A DNA stretch of 64,000 bases, taken from contig CAYQOM010000004.1 of NCBI GenBank assembly GCA_964419145.1, forward strand, positions 313,303-377,302. Reading direction: 5' to 3'. Position 1 is the stretch's first letter. Every line of letters begins with the position of its first letter. Shown piece after piece: positions 43,513-52,114 of this stretch. Both the position numbers and the translations under genes were made by a program. The notes beneath the pieces were generated by a model that searched no databases, was not told the DNA's origin, and saw nothing but the letters and a program-made list of their open reading frames with translations. Origin of the DNA: UBA2336 sp964419145. GTDB taxonomy: Bacteria; Bacteroidota; Bacteroidia; Cytophagales; Cyclobacteriaceae.

Positions 43513-44287
43513 TGCCATTGCTGAACCGGTAGATGGTTCTGGTAATCGGAACAATGGGACGGTTTTCATAGCTCAGGGTAAATGAACTCGTCCAGAGAAG
43601 TTTGCTGGTAAGGCGTGTGTTTAGATTAATGTCCGTACTGTATCGATGACGAAACGCGTCAATTTCACCATCATACGCGGTTTGAAAATATTGGATGGTG
43701 TTAAAATCAGCCCACTCCGAGATTTTTGCACGAAAAACCAGGTAGTTGGTTGATTTCCAAAATTCAGCAACGACTACCTCCTCACTAATAGGATGTGACC
43801 AACGTTCTGACTCATACATAATGCCGAGGCTATAAATAATAGAAACCTGTTCGTTGCTGAATAAACGATGCCTGATTCCCGTGCCTCCAAGTAATCGTGG
43901 AGAAAGCCCACGGAAATTATCATATTGATACTGCAAAAATACCTCGGGATGAACTTTCCGGTCTTTTAAAAAATCAATGCGAATATGTTGATAGCCTGTA
44001 TTCAAAAATGGTTCTTCATTTATTTTCAGATAATTGATGTTGGTAATGGACGAAACGCGGTGGCGTGCGGGAAACCACGCGATATTGGATTTCCAATCGA
44101 ATCCAAAAAATTCTACCGGTTCGCTTTCCGCAGCGCTTCTGTTGTAAAGCACCAGGCCAGCGGTTAGGTTGCCCAAAAATTTCATGGTCGTATCTCCGTC
44201 AAGGGATGATTTTTCAATATTCAAAATCTGCGCGTGCGCAATCTGCGAACAGATGAGGCATACCAGAAAAGTGAGCCATTTAACCAT
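43496..44287 (-). CDS. DUF481 outer-membrane beta-barrel protein
   Basis: A 263-residue exported protein with a signal peptide (about 1-19, ending AHA) and a DUF481-type beta-barrel; aromatic and charged residues alternate in amphipathic strands and it ends TVKF-like, with F as the last residue, as outer-membrane barrels do. No ligand is known. ATG 44287 is used rather than the TTG at 44290. It overlaps the hpf 3' end by 17 bases. Confidence 0.86.
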   Translation of the reverse strand: MVKWLTFLVCLICSQIAHAQILNIEKSSLDGDTTMKFLGNLTAGLVLYNRSAAESEPVEFFGFDWKSNIAWFPARHRVSSITNINYLKINEEPFLNTGYQHIRIDFLKDRKVHPEVFLQYQYDNFRGLSPRLLGGTGIRHRLFSNEQVSIIYSLGIMYESERWSHPISEEVVVAEFWKSTNYLVFRAKISEWADFNTIQYFQTAYDGEIDAFRHRYSTDINLNTRLTSKLLWTSSFTLSYENRPIVPITRTIYRFSNGITVKF

Positions 44288-44360
44288 CAATCAAAAATAT
44301 CGGGCTGGCGGAGAAATGAAAGCAATTTTTAAGCAAATCAATGCGGAACTAATTTCGTAC

Positions 44361-44368
44361 TATATTTG
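44361..44368 (+). promoter_or_regulatory. TATATTTG promoter -7 element of ssrA
   Basis: Exact TAnnTTTG match, 45 bases before the mature 5' end of tmRNA, a suitable distance for a processed precursor. Confidence 0.5.
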
Positions 44369-44412
44369 TCTCCCCTTTGCCTGGGGTTTCAGGCAGTGTT
44401 ATTTGAAATATT

Positions 44413-44801
44413 GGGGCCGACCGGTTTTGACAGGATGTGTGATGACGTGTGTAAGCATGCAGGCTCATAGGATGAGAGCCTTGAAAGATAGTCCTAAACC
44501 ATACGTGGCGAGAATAACTACGCCATGGCTGCTTAATCTGACGGTACGTTAGATTAGCTTACTCCGATTAAGAATCGGAGGGCCATCATCGCTCAGCACG
44601 TTGTTCTGCAGGTGCTGATTTAGCGGTGTCGTTTTGCGGAACTGCACTGCACGAAGTTACAGCGTGCGGTTAAGACCATGTAACTACGGAGTAATTTGGC
44701 TGTTGCCTGCCTTGCTATTCCCGACAAGTAAAGTCAACTAAGCATGTAGAAGATACGATTATCATCTTCTCTGGACCAGGGTTCGATTCCCTGCGGCTCC
44801 A
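44413..44801 (+). ncRNA. ssrA: transfer-messenger RNA (tmRNA)
   Basis: One-piece tmRNA. The 5' end GGGGCCGACCGG and 3' end CGGCTCCA form the tRNA-like acceptor stem, and the 3' part contains the T-loop GGTTCGATTCCC. The tag reading frame (44507-44536) is GGC GAG AAT AAC TAC GCC ATG GCT GCT TAA, giving GENNYAMAA after the alanine carried by tmRNA. CCA is not encoded. It rescues stalled ribosomes. T-rich sequence at 44803-44808 may end the transcript. Confidence 0.97.
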
Positions 44802-44818
44802 CTTTTTTACCCCTTGCC

Positions 44819-45076
44819 CTATCCCTGCGATACCGACAGCCAATGCAAGGCTGCCAGTTCAGCTACAATTCCAAAGGCAACCAACAAATCGCGAAGCATG
44901 CCGCTGGATAAAAATACAATCAACATGACTAAAACACCCAGCACAATTCCAATAATCAGCAACCGAACATCAGGTACTGACCGATAGATTTGCTGTTTTT
45001 CCTCGCGGGGTCTTTCCTGTAGCCGGTTTGACAATGGCTGAACAACTCTGTTTCGGATCAATGCCTTCCTGTTCAT
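44819..45076 (-). CDS. small membrane protein of unknown function
   Basis: An 85-residue protein with a basic N-terminal half (MNRKALIRNRVVQPLSNRL) and two helices (about 40-58 and 63-82). No family is recognised. It lies 17 bases beyond the tmRNA 3' end, convergent with it. Confidence 0.68.
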   Translation of the reverse strand: MNRKALIRNRVVQPLSNRLQERPREEKQQIYRSVPDVRLLIIGIVLGVLVMLIVFLSSGMLRDLLVAFGIVAELAALHWLSVSQG

Positions 45077-45235
45077 ATTTCAGTGATTTAACACGGCAAG
45101 TTTACAGCTGGCGTTCAATAGATTTTTATTTATGTTTGTTATGCTGTTTATAAGAATTGTAAATGCAACACCACCCTTATTTCGCAAACATTAATTGTTA
45201 AAAATCGTTTTCCTGACAACCCGAATCAGAAACGC

Positions 45236-45538
45236 ATGATTCAGACGCTAAGCAAATATTCCTTTACAGTGCTGCTAACCATGCTGGTGGCACTCAATGC
45301 CGATATTCCGCTGCGTGGAAGTCTGGACTCGTTTAACCCCGTTGAGCGTGAGGCACCAGTACGGATTAACCTTCAGGATGAAAACCGGTTATCACAAACC
45401 GCATCCCAGGATTGTACACGGAAAAGAACGGGTACGTTATTAAAGGTTTACCATTTACCGATTGAAAATACAACGCGATATACAGCCGCTCGTCATAACC
45501 GGCCACTGTTTATCTTGAACCGTACCCTCCTGATTTAA
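45236..45538 (+). CDS. small putative exported protein
   Basis: A 100-residue open frame with a hydrophobic N-terminal stretch (about 8-22) that could be a signal peptide, and no recognisable domain. It precedes the TerC gene by 94 bases in the same direction. Its reality rests on length, start context and a weak signal-like start only. Confidence 0.45.
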   Translation: MIQTLSKYSFTVLLTMLVALNADIPLRGSLDSFNPVEREAPVRINLQDENRLSQTASQDCTRKRTGTLLKVYHLPIENTTRYTAARHNRPLFILNRTLLI

Positions 45539-45632
45539 CTGTCCTCTTGACTTTTTCGCGGCACAACGCATCGTGCCGCCTTTAATTTCAATCTTTTAGT
45601 CTCCTTCTTCTTCAATTTGACTCAACCTTATC

Positions 45633-46556
45633 ATGGACCAATCTGTACTTTGGATCGCGTTTAATGTTTTCATCCTGATCATGTTAATTCTTGATCTCGG
45701 TGTCTTCAACCGAAAATCGAAGCAAATCAGTGTAAAAGCTGCGCTCTTATGGACTTCCTTTTGGGTTTTTCTGGCCTTTCTATTCAATGTGTTTGTGTAT
45801 TTCCACCTTGGTGAAACCAAAGCCTTTGAATTCTTTACGGGCTATGTTATCGAAAAATCATTGAGTGTCGATAACATTTTTGTGATTATCCTGATCTTCT
45901 CCTATTTCAAGGTTCCACCCGAATATCAGCACAAGGTTCTTTTCTGGGGAATTCTTGGTGCACTGGTTATGCGCATCATCTTCATTCTGGCAGGCGTAGA
46001 GCTGATTCATAATTTCCACTTCCTTATTTATGTGTTTGGTGGCTTTCTAATCTTTACAGGATTCCGTTTTCTTACACAAAAGGATGAACCGGTAAACCTC
46101 GACCATAACCCTTTTGTAAAATTCCTTCGTAGGATTTTTCCCATAACACCTGAGTTTCGCTCCGACAATTTCTTTGTCCGTGAACAAGGCAAGCTGTGGG
46201 CAACGCCACTTTTCCTGGTGGTGATGGTAATCGAAGGTACGGATCTGATTTTTGCAGTTGATAGTATTCCGGCCATATTGGCCATTTCCGATGATTCCTT
46301 TATCGTGTACACCTCTAACGTGTTTGCGATATTGGGGCTTCGCTCATTGTATTTTGCTTTGGCGGGAATAGAAAAATATTTCACTTACCTCAAGTATGGA
46401 TTAGCGGCCATACTCGTGTTTATTGGTGTAAAAATGTGCCTGGTGGATGTTTATAAGATCCCAATCGAAATATCACTTGCGTTTATTGTGCTCACCTTAT
46501 CGGTCGCGGTATTAGCCTCAATGGTCATTCAGGCGAGCAAAACCGAAAAGAAATAA
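45633..46556 (+). CDS. TerC-family membrane protein
   Basis: Integral membrane protein of 307 residues with about eight helices, matching the TerC/Alx family. Conserved are the acidic helix ends ILDLGVFNRK, KSLSVDNIFVIILIF, EGTDLIFAVDSIPA and FVYTSN-like SFIVYTSNVFAILGLRSLYF. The family is implicated in manganese efflux or secretion-associated metalation. A strong terminator follows. Confidence 0.92.
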   Translation: MDQSVLWIAFNVFILIMLILDLGVFNRKSKQISVKAALLWTSFWVFLAFLFNVFVYFHLGETKAFEFFTGYVIEKSLSVDNIFVIILIFSYFKVPPEYQHKVLFWGILGALVMRIIFILAGVELIHNFHFLIYVFGGFLIFTGFRFLTQKDEPVNLDHNPFVKFLRRIFPITPEFRSDNFFVREQGKLWATPLFLVVMVIEGTDLIFAVDSIPAILAISDDSFIVYTSNVFAILGLRSLYFALAGIEKYFTYLKYGLAAILVFIGVKMCLVDVYKIPIEISLAFIVLTLSVAVLASMVIQASKTEKK

Positions 46557-46576
46557 ATTTAGCAGATGCTAAAAAC

Positions 46577-46607
46577 AAAAAGAGCCGATCACCGATCAGC
46601 TCTTTTT
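46577..46607. terminator. bidirectional Rho-independent terminator after terC
   Basis: Arms 46577-46590 and 46594-46607 form a 14-base stem with one mismatch and a 3-base loop, with A- and T-runs on either side. It serves the TerC gene and the convergent basic-protein gene. Confidence 0.88.
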
Positions 46608-46629
46608 GTTTGTTGATGATCTCATCAAC

Positions 46630-46737
46630 TTACTTCTTCCTCTTTGCAGCCTTCTTAGCTTTCTTAGCTACTTTTTTCTTGGCTACTTTTTTCTTTGCTG
46701 CTTTCTTCTTAGCAGCTTTCTTCGCTTTCTTTGCCAT
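46630..46737 (-). CDS. 35-residue lysine/alanine-rich basic protein
   Basis: A complete frame beginning MAKKAKKAAKKK and ending KKAAKRKK, consisting only of K, A, V and a single R after the initial M. It resembles the lysine-rich tails of histone H1-like bacterial proteins and would bind DNA or RNA nonspecifically. It is too short for usual gene callers. Support includes a start codon, a promoter-like TTTTG-19-TACCTTTA upstream (46780-46811), and a terminator behind the stop shared with TerC. Confidence 0.82.
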   Translation of the reverse strand: MAKKAKKAAKKKAAKKKVAKKKVAKKAKKAAKRKK

Positions 46738-46779
46738 AGCGTTTTTTGTTTTTAGTTAAACATTTATTAAAAAGCTAAA

Positions 46780-46811
46780 TAAAGGTAGCACTTGATTTCA
46801 TATTTGCAAAA
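46780..46811 (-). promoter_or_regulatory. promoter of the basic-protein gene
   Basis: On the minus strand TTTTG (46807-46811) and TACCTTTA (46780-46787) are separated by 19 bases, matching the Bacteroidota -33/-7 spacing with one mismatch in the -7 element. It lies 42 bases before the ATG. Confidence 0.55.
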
Positions 46812-46897
46812 TATTTCGTAAAATATTTGCACTTCACATTTTCGTTACTCATAACATCATTCACATAAACGAAAGATTCATCACACAACATCACAAC

Positions 46898-47263
46898 ATG
46901 AACATTGAAGAACTTCAAGCGCTGTGTACATCATTCAAAGCAGTAACAGAAGATATCAAATGGGATAATGATTTGTGTTTTTCTGTTGGTGGAAAAATGT
47001 TTTGTGTTGCATCATTGGAAAAACCACTTCGAATCTCCTTTAAAGTAGCTGATGAAGTGTTTGATGAACTGGCTATTCGCGAAGGATTCATGCCTGCACC
47101 GTACTTGGCGCGTGCCAAATGGGTAAGCGTAACCGACCTCACACAGGTAAAACAAAAGGAATTACACCCGTTGATTACGCAATCATACAAGCTGGTCTGT
47201 CAAAAGCTCACAAAGAAGGTTCGGAAGGAACTTGGGTTGGGATTGAACCCGCTCTTCTCATGA
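46898..47263 (+). CDS. MmcQ/YjbR-family protein
   Basis: A 121-residue cytosolic protein with the YjbR/MmcQ fold, showing KWDNDLCFSVGGKMFCVASLE near the start and APYLARAKWVSV in the middle. The family resembles CyaY/frataxin folds and DNA-binding proteins in structure, but no activity is established. The basic C-terminus ends in LTKKVRKELGLGL. Confidence 0.88.
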   Translation: MNIEELQALCTSFKAVTEDIKWDNDLCFSVGGKMFCVASLEKPLRISFKVADEVFDELAIREGFMPAPYLARAKWVSVTDLTQVKQKELHPLITQSYKLVCQKLTKKVRKELGLGLNPLFS

Positions 47264-47346
47264 ATACATTATTTTATTCGGATTGTAATGCTGATTGGCA
47301 GTCAACTCAGTACATGGTTCTTTAGAGAATCGCAGCCGAAAAGAAA

Positions 47347-47364
47347 AGTACCCCGGCAGGAATC
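47347..47364 (-). repeat. tRNA-Arg 3'-end fragment, copy 1
   Basis: AGTACCCCGGCAGGAATC matches the tRNA-Arg 3' part and flank at 47726-47744 except for one missing C. Such copies are commonly left by elements that integrate into tRNA 3' ends. Confidence 0.6.
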
Positions 47365-47367
47365 CCC

Positions 47368-47393
47368 GCCTGACTGACGTCAGTCGGGCAGGC
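47368..47393. repeat. palindromic intergenic element
   Basis: GCCTG (47368-47372) and CAGGC (47389-47393) enclose the perfect palindrome ACTGACGTCAGT (47373-47384). GC-rich REP-like unit of the same general kind as the one at 13072-13107. Confidence 0.58.
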
Positions 47394-47443
47394 CCGACTG
47401 ACCGCATTCCAATTAAATAAAATTTAAACTGTAAAAATTCACC

Positions 47444-47714
47444 TTAGTCGGGCAGGGAACCTGCACCTATCTCTTTAACTTTTTTTGCTAGAAATCTTCT
47501 GCCTGATGCACTCTTAAAATAACGCTCCCGAGCTATTGCTTCCTCCCGCGTCTGAAACATTTCAAAATAAATTATTACAAAGGGTATATAATGCTTAATG
47601 GACTACTTTGTCCTAACCTGAATTATGCTGCCGCAAGCGTTCATCCAGATTTTCACAATGACCTTTGTAGTAAAAGTCATGATTAACACTTTTAAGTACG
47701 TAGGCATAGTACAT
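47444..47714 (-). pseudogene. broken GIY-YIG endonuclease gene
   Basis: Starts MYYAYVLKSVNHDFYYKGH and runs to an early stop after RLRQHNSG. The continuation is found in another frame, containing KHYIPFVIIYFEMFQTREEA and RERYFKSASGRRFLAKK, with a further in-frame stop near the join. So at least one frameshift and one nonsense change have inactivated it. Its last codons come from a tRNA-Arg 3'-end fragment (47451-47469), showing that the gene end was replaced by a recombination event. Confidence 0.8.
47451..47469 (-). repeat. tRNA-Arg 3'-end fragment, copy 2
   Basis: GGCAGG followed by GAACCTGCACCTA repeats the T-arm region of the tRNA at 47736-47758 with a 4-base deletion. It overlaps the end of the broken GIY-YIG gene. 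Confidence 0.62.
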
Positions 47715-47727
47715 AAGTGCAAATTAG

Positions 47728-47799
47728 TACCCCCGGCAGGAATCGAACCTGCACCTAGAGCTCCGGAGGCTCTCGTTATATCCATTTAACTACGGAGGC
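47728..47799 (-). tRNA. tRNA-Arg (anticodon CCG)
   Basis: Read on the minus strand: acceptor GCCTCCG pairs with CGGGGGT, the anticodon stem AGAGC/GCTCT encloses CTCCGGA giving anticodon CCG, and the T-arm is GCAGG-TTCGATT-CCTGC. CCA is not encoded. It decodes CGG. Partial copies of its 3' end occur at 47347-47364 and 47451-47469. Confidence 0.95.
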
Positions 47800-47869
47800 A
47801 TGGCCGTGAACAACGGCTAGAGTGCGCAAAATTAATGAAATAGATGGGAGGAAAAAATCTGGTAAAAAG

Positions 47870-47895
47870 AAAGGATGGCCGCCTGACCATCCTTT
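47870..47895. terminator. Rho-independent terminator after DUF4382
   Basis: AAAGGATGG (47870-47878) pairs with CCATCCTTT (47887-47895); the minus strand then runs into CTTTTTACC. It ends the DUF4382 transcript about 30 bases after its stop. Confidence 0.8.
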
Positions 47896-47926
47896 TTATT
47901 TGTTAAATAGTCGAATCGGAATGTGC

Positions 47927-48718
47927 TTACTCCTCTACATCAACAGCCACTTCACCCAAATCGGTCACATTTCCCAAGGTTACCGCAACTTCCGTAATGT
48001 CTTCAATTGAATATCCGGTTACAGGCGAAAAAGAAACGGTATAGGAACCCGGCTGTAAACCCTTAATCAAAAACTTGCCTTCATCATTGGCAAACGTAGT
48101 GCCTAGCGTGTCATCAGCAACAATGGCATAAACGGCAGGCTTGGCCAAAGGCTCGGATATCGTTCCTGCAATGGCACCACTGGTGGCTTCTGTAATGGTT
48201 CGGATAACCGGCTTCAACAAATACTTGCCACTGGCACCTGCTTTTACAATAGAACGTGCTGCATCAAAATCAAGCAACAAGGTGTACGTAATACCTTCGA
48301 TCAAATCGGCATTTACATTCAACTTTAATCCGCTTTGTTGTGCACTTGGGGTGGTCAGTGAATGGGTTTCACCATCTACTTTAAGCGTATTGTTGTTTCC
48401 CAAAATCAACCGCACCTGTGAAATGCGACCTGCCGGTAATTCAATTGCTCCCAACAAGGTATCCAATCCATTGGTAAGTTCAAGCAGGTTATACACCCCA
48501 GGGGTAACATCCAATGATTTCCATCCGCCATCCGTATCTTCACTGGAAGCGTGTACCTGAACGCCCTGAATATCAATGTTCACTTCTTCATAATCACCCG
48601 GTGCATCCGTCAGGCGCACTTCCAGCCGGGCATTTTTTCCATCTTCCGAGCAGGACATCATGATAATTCCTGAAAGAAGAGTGAGAAAGAATAAGGTAAT
48701 CGATTTCATACGTTTCAT
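47927..48718 (-). CDS. DUF4382 lipoprotein
   Basis: A 263-residue lipoprotein (signal ending MMSC23). The DUF4382 beta-sandwich spans about 30-170 (LEVRLTDAPGDYEEVNIDIQG), followed by a carboxypeptidase-like repeat (about 180-263, ANDEGKFLIKGLQPGSY). The family is envelope-located and its ligand is unknown. A TACATTTG promoter element lies 46 bases upstream of its ATG. Confidence 0.9.
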   Translation of the reverse strand: MKRMKSITLFFLTLLSGIIMMSCSEDGKNARLEVRLTDAPGDYEEVNIDIQGVQVHASSEDTDGGWKSLDVTPGVYNLLELTNGLDTLLGAIELPAGRISQVRLILGNNNTLKVDGETHSLTTPSAQQSGLKLNVNADLIEGITYTLLLDFDAARSIVKAGASGKYLLKPVIRTITEATSGAIAGTISEPLAKPAVYAIVADDTLGTTFANDEGKFLIKGLQPGSYTVSFSPVTGYSIEDITEVAVTLGNVTDLGEVAVDVEE

Positions 48719-48763
48719 ATACTTACTTATTTGTTTCTATTAGGTTATTACGTTTACAACGAA

Positions 48764-48771
48764 CAAATGTA
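48764..48771 (-). promoter_or_regulatory. TACATTTG promoter -7 element of the DUF4382 gene
   Basis: Exact TAnnTTTG match on the minus strand, upstream of the ATG at 48718. No strong -33 element is visible. Confidence 0.48.
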
Positions 48772-48829
48772 ACCACCGGATTGGATTAATACGCACATGC
48801 TCCGATAACCACGCCATTAAGGCGATAGA

Positions 48830-49495
48830 TTACCGAAGTTGACGGATATACAGCGCTAAATATTCATCCAGCTTTTTTCTACGATACTGCATGATAAAAC
48901 GTGGATGCGGGAACGAAATCAGGGTTTTAAAAAAGTGATGCGCCTCGTTCAGTTTTGACAAATATTGAATGTTTTTTCCCTCCCCCAGGCAAAAACACAC
49001 ATCGGTTTTTAACCCAAATTCAAGTTGCTTATAAAGGTTGTCGATAGCAAACGGTGTAATGGCTTGCTCCAACCGTTTATCGTCATAATAATTTAAGTTT
49101 TTCCCATCACGGGTAAACCCCAGCGGACTAATTGAACTGATATAATACTGACTGAAAAATTTTTCCGGGCCTCCATAGGCATCAATCATCATCCAGATGA
49201 AATCGGCAGAAAGTTCTGCTTTTTTAGGAAGTGCATTGGCAATGCCACAACGCGCCTCCAGTTTGATGGGGTCGGTAAACGGTACCCCGGTTAAACCGGC
49301 ACCAAACCGCCCGGGATTAATTCCGAGTATCAGTGTCCTTGGGTTCGAATCATTGTAATACCTGAGATAAAATTTTTTACTAAGCTCACATGTAAGCGTA
49401 TTGGTGAATGGGTTAAGCACCTCCACCCCTTTTGGAAGTTTAGCCTCAATTCTCAACGATTGATTGAACGCAATGATCTGCTCTGCCCAGGTCAT
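48830..49495 (-). CDS. SMUG2-type uracil-DNA glycosylase family protein
   Basis: DNA-repair-fold protein of 221 residues (DUF4918/SMUG2 group). The catalytic-loop-like LILGINPGRFGAGLTG and the later SFPHPRFIMQYRR segment correspond to the two conserved motifs of uracil-DNA glycosylases. Family members remove uracil or related lesions from DNA. ATG 49495 is used; an upstream codon at 49570 would add 25 residues that overlap a terminator. Confidence 0.88.
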   Translation of the reverse strand: MTWAEQIIAFNQSLRIEAKLPKGVEVLNPFTNTLTCELSKKFYLRYYNDSNPRTLILGINPGRFGAGLTGVPFTDPIKLEARCGIANALPKKAELSADFIWMMIDAYGGPEKFFSQYYISSISPLGFTRDGKNLNYYDDKRLEQAITPFAIDNLYKQLEFGLKTDVCFCLGEGKNIQYLSKLNEAHHFFKTLISFPHPRFIMQYRRKKLDEYLALYIRQLR

Positions 49496-49530
49496 TTTAA
49501 ATACCAGTGATTTGGTGTCAATATAAAAAG

Positions 49531-49556
49531 AGATGCCGGCTCTTGAGCCGGCATCT
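49531..49556. terminator. perfect terminator hairpin after the S9 peptidase
   Basis: AGATGCCGGCTC (49531-49542) and GAGCCGGCATCT (49545-49556) are perfect complements with a 2-base loop. On the minus strand it is followed by CTTTTTATAT, ending the peptidase transcript. Confidence 0.88.
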
Positions 49557-49584
49557 GAATGAAATAGCAAAATGCTTTCAATAT

Positions 49585-51999
49585 TTACTTGCGCGCCTGC
49601 TTCTCAGCATTTTTCACGTACGTTTCCAGCCAGCGGTCCATTTCCCACAACGTATGCAAAATGCTTTCTTTTGCTGCATAGCCATGACTTTCATACGGCA
49701 GTCGTACATAACGCGATGTTCCACCATGCCCTTTAATGGCGTTGTAAAAACGCTCCGTCTGGATGGGGAAAGTGCCCGAATTATTGTCGGCTTCACCGTG
49801 AATAAATAAAATTGGTTCTTTCAACTTATCGGCATACGAGAAAGGCGACATCTGGTAATAAATTTCAGGTGCCTGCCAGTACGTACGCTCCTCGGCCTGA
49901 AAGCCAAATGGCGTTAACGTTCGGTTATATGCACCGCTGCGCGCAATACCGGCTTTAAAAATGTCGGAGTGTGCCAGCAAGTTGGCTGTCATGAAAGCGC
50001 CATATGAATGCCCACCAACGCCCACACGGTTTGGATCAAGCACGCCTAACGAAGCCGCATGATCAACTACTGCCTGTGCACTGGCCACCAGTTGCTGAAT
50101 GTACGTGTCGTTTGGTTCCTTGTCGCCTTCACCAATAATGGGCATAGAAGCATTATCAAGAACGGCATAGCCACGTGTTACCCAGTAAATCGGTCCGCCC
50201 CAGCTTAAGCGTGTAAACATGTAAGGTGATGTTTTCACTTGCCCGGCAGCATCGGCTGATTTGAATTCACGCGGATAAGCCCACACCAATCCCGGTAACG
50301 GACCATCTTCTTTCTTGTAGCCTTGCGGTAGATAGAGATCAGCTGTTAGCTCAACGCCATCATTGCGCTTGTATTTCAATACTTCTTTCTTCACATCTTT
50401 TATTTGTGGATAGGGATGGGTGAAAGCAGTCAGTTGAGTTGATTTTGTCGATCCGGCTGTGCGTAAATAATAATTCGGGTTTTCGGTATTCGATTCGCGC
50501 GAAGTAACGAACACACGCTTTTTAGGATCAAGCAAGGTTACAACGTATTCATAATACGGTGCCTGGCATTGCCACAACCGGCTTTTCTTTCCAGTGCTCA
50601 AATCCATCTTATCCATAAAGGGCATATTGCCTTGCGGGCTCGCTCCCTGACCAGTCAGGTAAACACTGTTATCTTTATTAATGACCAATACATAGCGACC
50701 ATAAGCATTGGCTTCTGTAAGCACGCTTCCCGGATCGTTGTAGGCATCTTCATAGTTCCTGTCGAACACGGTTTTCTTTGCACCTGTTGTTGGGTTCACC
50801 TGGTATACGCGCTCTTTCCGATCGCTGGTCCAGCGTTCATACACCCACGCCACCTGGTCGTTACCCCATGTTACCCGTGAATAACGCAGAGGCAAACTGA
50901 TCAATTCTTTCGGTTCATCTTTAAAAGGAAATTCCCAGGTAAACACCTTGTCACGGATGTCAGCTTTTGTTTTTGGATCGCCTCCATCCTGCGCATGTGC
51001 CCAATACAAAGTAGCGGGTTTATCAGCACGCCAGTTGTGGCTTCTTGGCTCACGCTGGGTGGCATTGAAACCTGTAGGGATATAATCGGTTAACGGAATA
51101 GTGGCTACATCCACAACCAGTTTGCCATTGGTATCCAGCACATTCACTTGCTTTGGAAAACTGTAAACCGTAACCAGGTAAGAATACGGCCGTTGAATGG
51201 TTTCTGTCAGAATAAGTTGGCCATCAGGCGATGGAGAAAAGTTGTAATGAATTTTTGATGGGCTTACTACCTTTTCTTCCCCTCCAATATTTTTCAACAC
51301 AAGATCGGTAGTGGTGTAATAGTCGAAGACCGCTTCATCATGGGAGTTTTTCATCAAATCCTGATACGTACGGGAAGGCACGCGCTTACCCAGGTTCTCT
51401 TCAACAATTGGTCCGGACGGAACCCGTGTCTTCTCAGGAATGGCCTTCAGGTTTTGTGGAACAGCAGTAAACAATATATGCTGTGAGTCCGATAGCCATT
51501 CGAACGCACCGCCAAAAACAGCGTTGATTTTCCGATCCGTCACTTTTGATGCCGTGAACGTTGTCATATCCACTACCCACAGCTCAATGCCATCGGGATT
51601 GTTTTGCAGAAACGCCAGCTTCTTGCTGTCGGGCGAAAAGCTTGCGCTGCTCATCAACAGGTTTGCCGGAAGATTTTTAATAGCCACCTCCTGGCCATCC
51701 TTAATTCGTTTGGCGGTAATGCCAATTACATAATTCGCACGGCTGGGGCCGAAGTTGGCCGGGTTCATGCGCATACCCGCGATGCGCAATTCGGGCCTCG
51801 AAAGTTGTTCAATGGTTGGATAATCGGAACGCTCCAATTGCAACATCCACTGCTTGTCGGGCGAAAATGTTACGAACGGTGTAAGCGGTGCTTCCAACAA
51901 CCGGGCAATTTCTTCCGGTGGTCGCTGATACGTAAGGTTTTCCTGCGCGAAAAGGGTTGTGCCGCACAGAACCAGTAAAACGTATAGGATTCTTTTCAT
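49585..51999 (-). CDS. S9-family prolyl-oligopeptidase-type peptidase
   Basis: Secreted serine peptidase of 804 residues with signal peptide (about 1-18), a beta-propeller (about 60-560) and an alpha/beta-hydrolase domain. The catalytic triad is S665 in GGHSYGAF, D738 in HGEADNNSG and H772 in YESHGY. Sequence closely follows the glutamyl endopeptidase-like S9 group common in Bacteroidota and plants. It lies alone, with a terminator behind it, divergent from dnaX. Confidence 0.93.
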   Translation of the reverse strand: MKRILYVLLVLCGTTLFAQENLTYQRPPEEIARLLEAPLTPFVTFSPDKQWMLQLERSDYPTIEQLSRPELRIAGMRMNPANFGPSRANYVIGITAKRIKDGQEVAIKNLPANLLMSSASFSPDSKKLAFLQNNPDGIELWVVDMTTFTASKVTDRKINAVFGGAFEWLSDSQHILFTAVPQNLKAIPEKTRVPSGPIVEENLGKRVPSRTYQDLMKNSHDEAVFDYYTTTDLVLKNIGGEEKVVSPSKIHYNFSPSPDGQLILTETIQRPYSYLVTVYSFPKQVNVLDTNGKLVVDVATIPLTDYIPTGFNATQREPRSHNWRADKPATLYWAHAQDGGDPKTKADIRDKVFTWEFPFKDEPKELISLPLRYSRVTWGNDQVAWVYERWTSDRKERVYQVNPTTGAKKTVFDRNYEDAYNDPGSVLTEANAYGRYVLVINKDNSVYLTGQGASPQGNMPFMDKMDLSTGKKSRLWQCQAPYYEYVVTLLDPKKRVFVTSRESNTENPNYYLRTAGSTKSTQLTAFTHPYPQIKDVKKEVLKYKRNDGVELTADLYLPQGYKKEDGPLPGLVWAYPREFKSADAAGQVKTSPYMFTRLSWGGPIYWVTRGYAVLDNASMPIIGEGDKEPNDTYIQQLVASAQAVVDHAASLGVLDPNRVGVGGHSYGAFMTANLLAHSDIFKAGIARSGAYNRTLTPFGFQAEERTYWQAPEIYYQMSPFSYADKLKEPILFIHGEADNNSGTFPIQTERFYNAIKGHGGTSRYVRLPYESHGYAAKESILHTLWEMDRWLETYVKNAEKQARK

Positions 52000-52114
52000 A
52001 GGGAAATGTTTTTAAGTTGAGTATGGTGAAAGCTACACTTTTGCGCCTGGTATTGCCAGTTTTTTTTGATGAGTAGTTTTTCCGATTTGCATCCTAAAAA
52101 GGTTAATTTGCCGC

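Larger units (their letters stand above)
47264..47443. other. gene-free stretch with tRNA 3'-end fragment and palindrome
   Basis: No coding signal. It contains an 18-base partial copy of the tRNA-Arg 3' end (47347-47364) and a palindromic element (47368-47393). Together with the broken GIY-YIG gene and the tRNA it makes up a 660-base region without an intact protein gene. Confidence 0.7.

Noticed and set aside
47119..47325. 68-residue frame overlapping the MmcQ gene
   Set aside because: Out-of-frame shadow of a recognisable YjbR/MmcQ gene.
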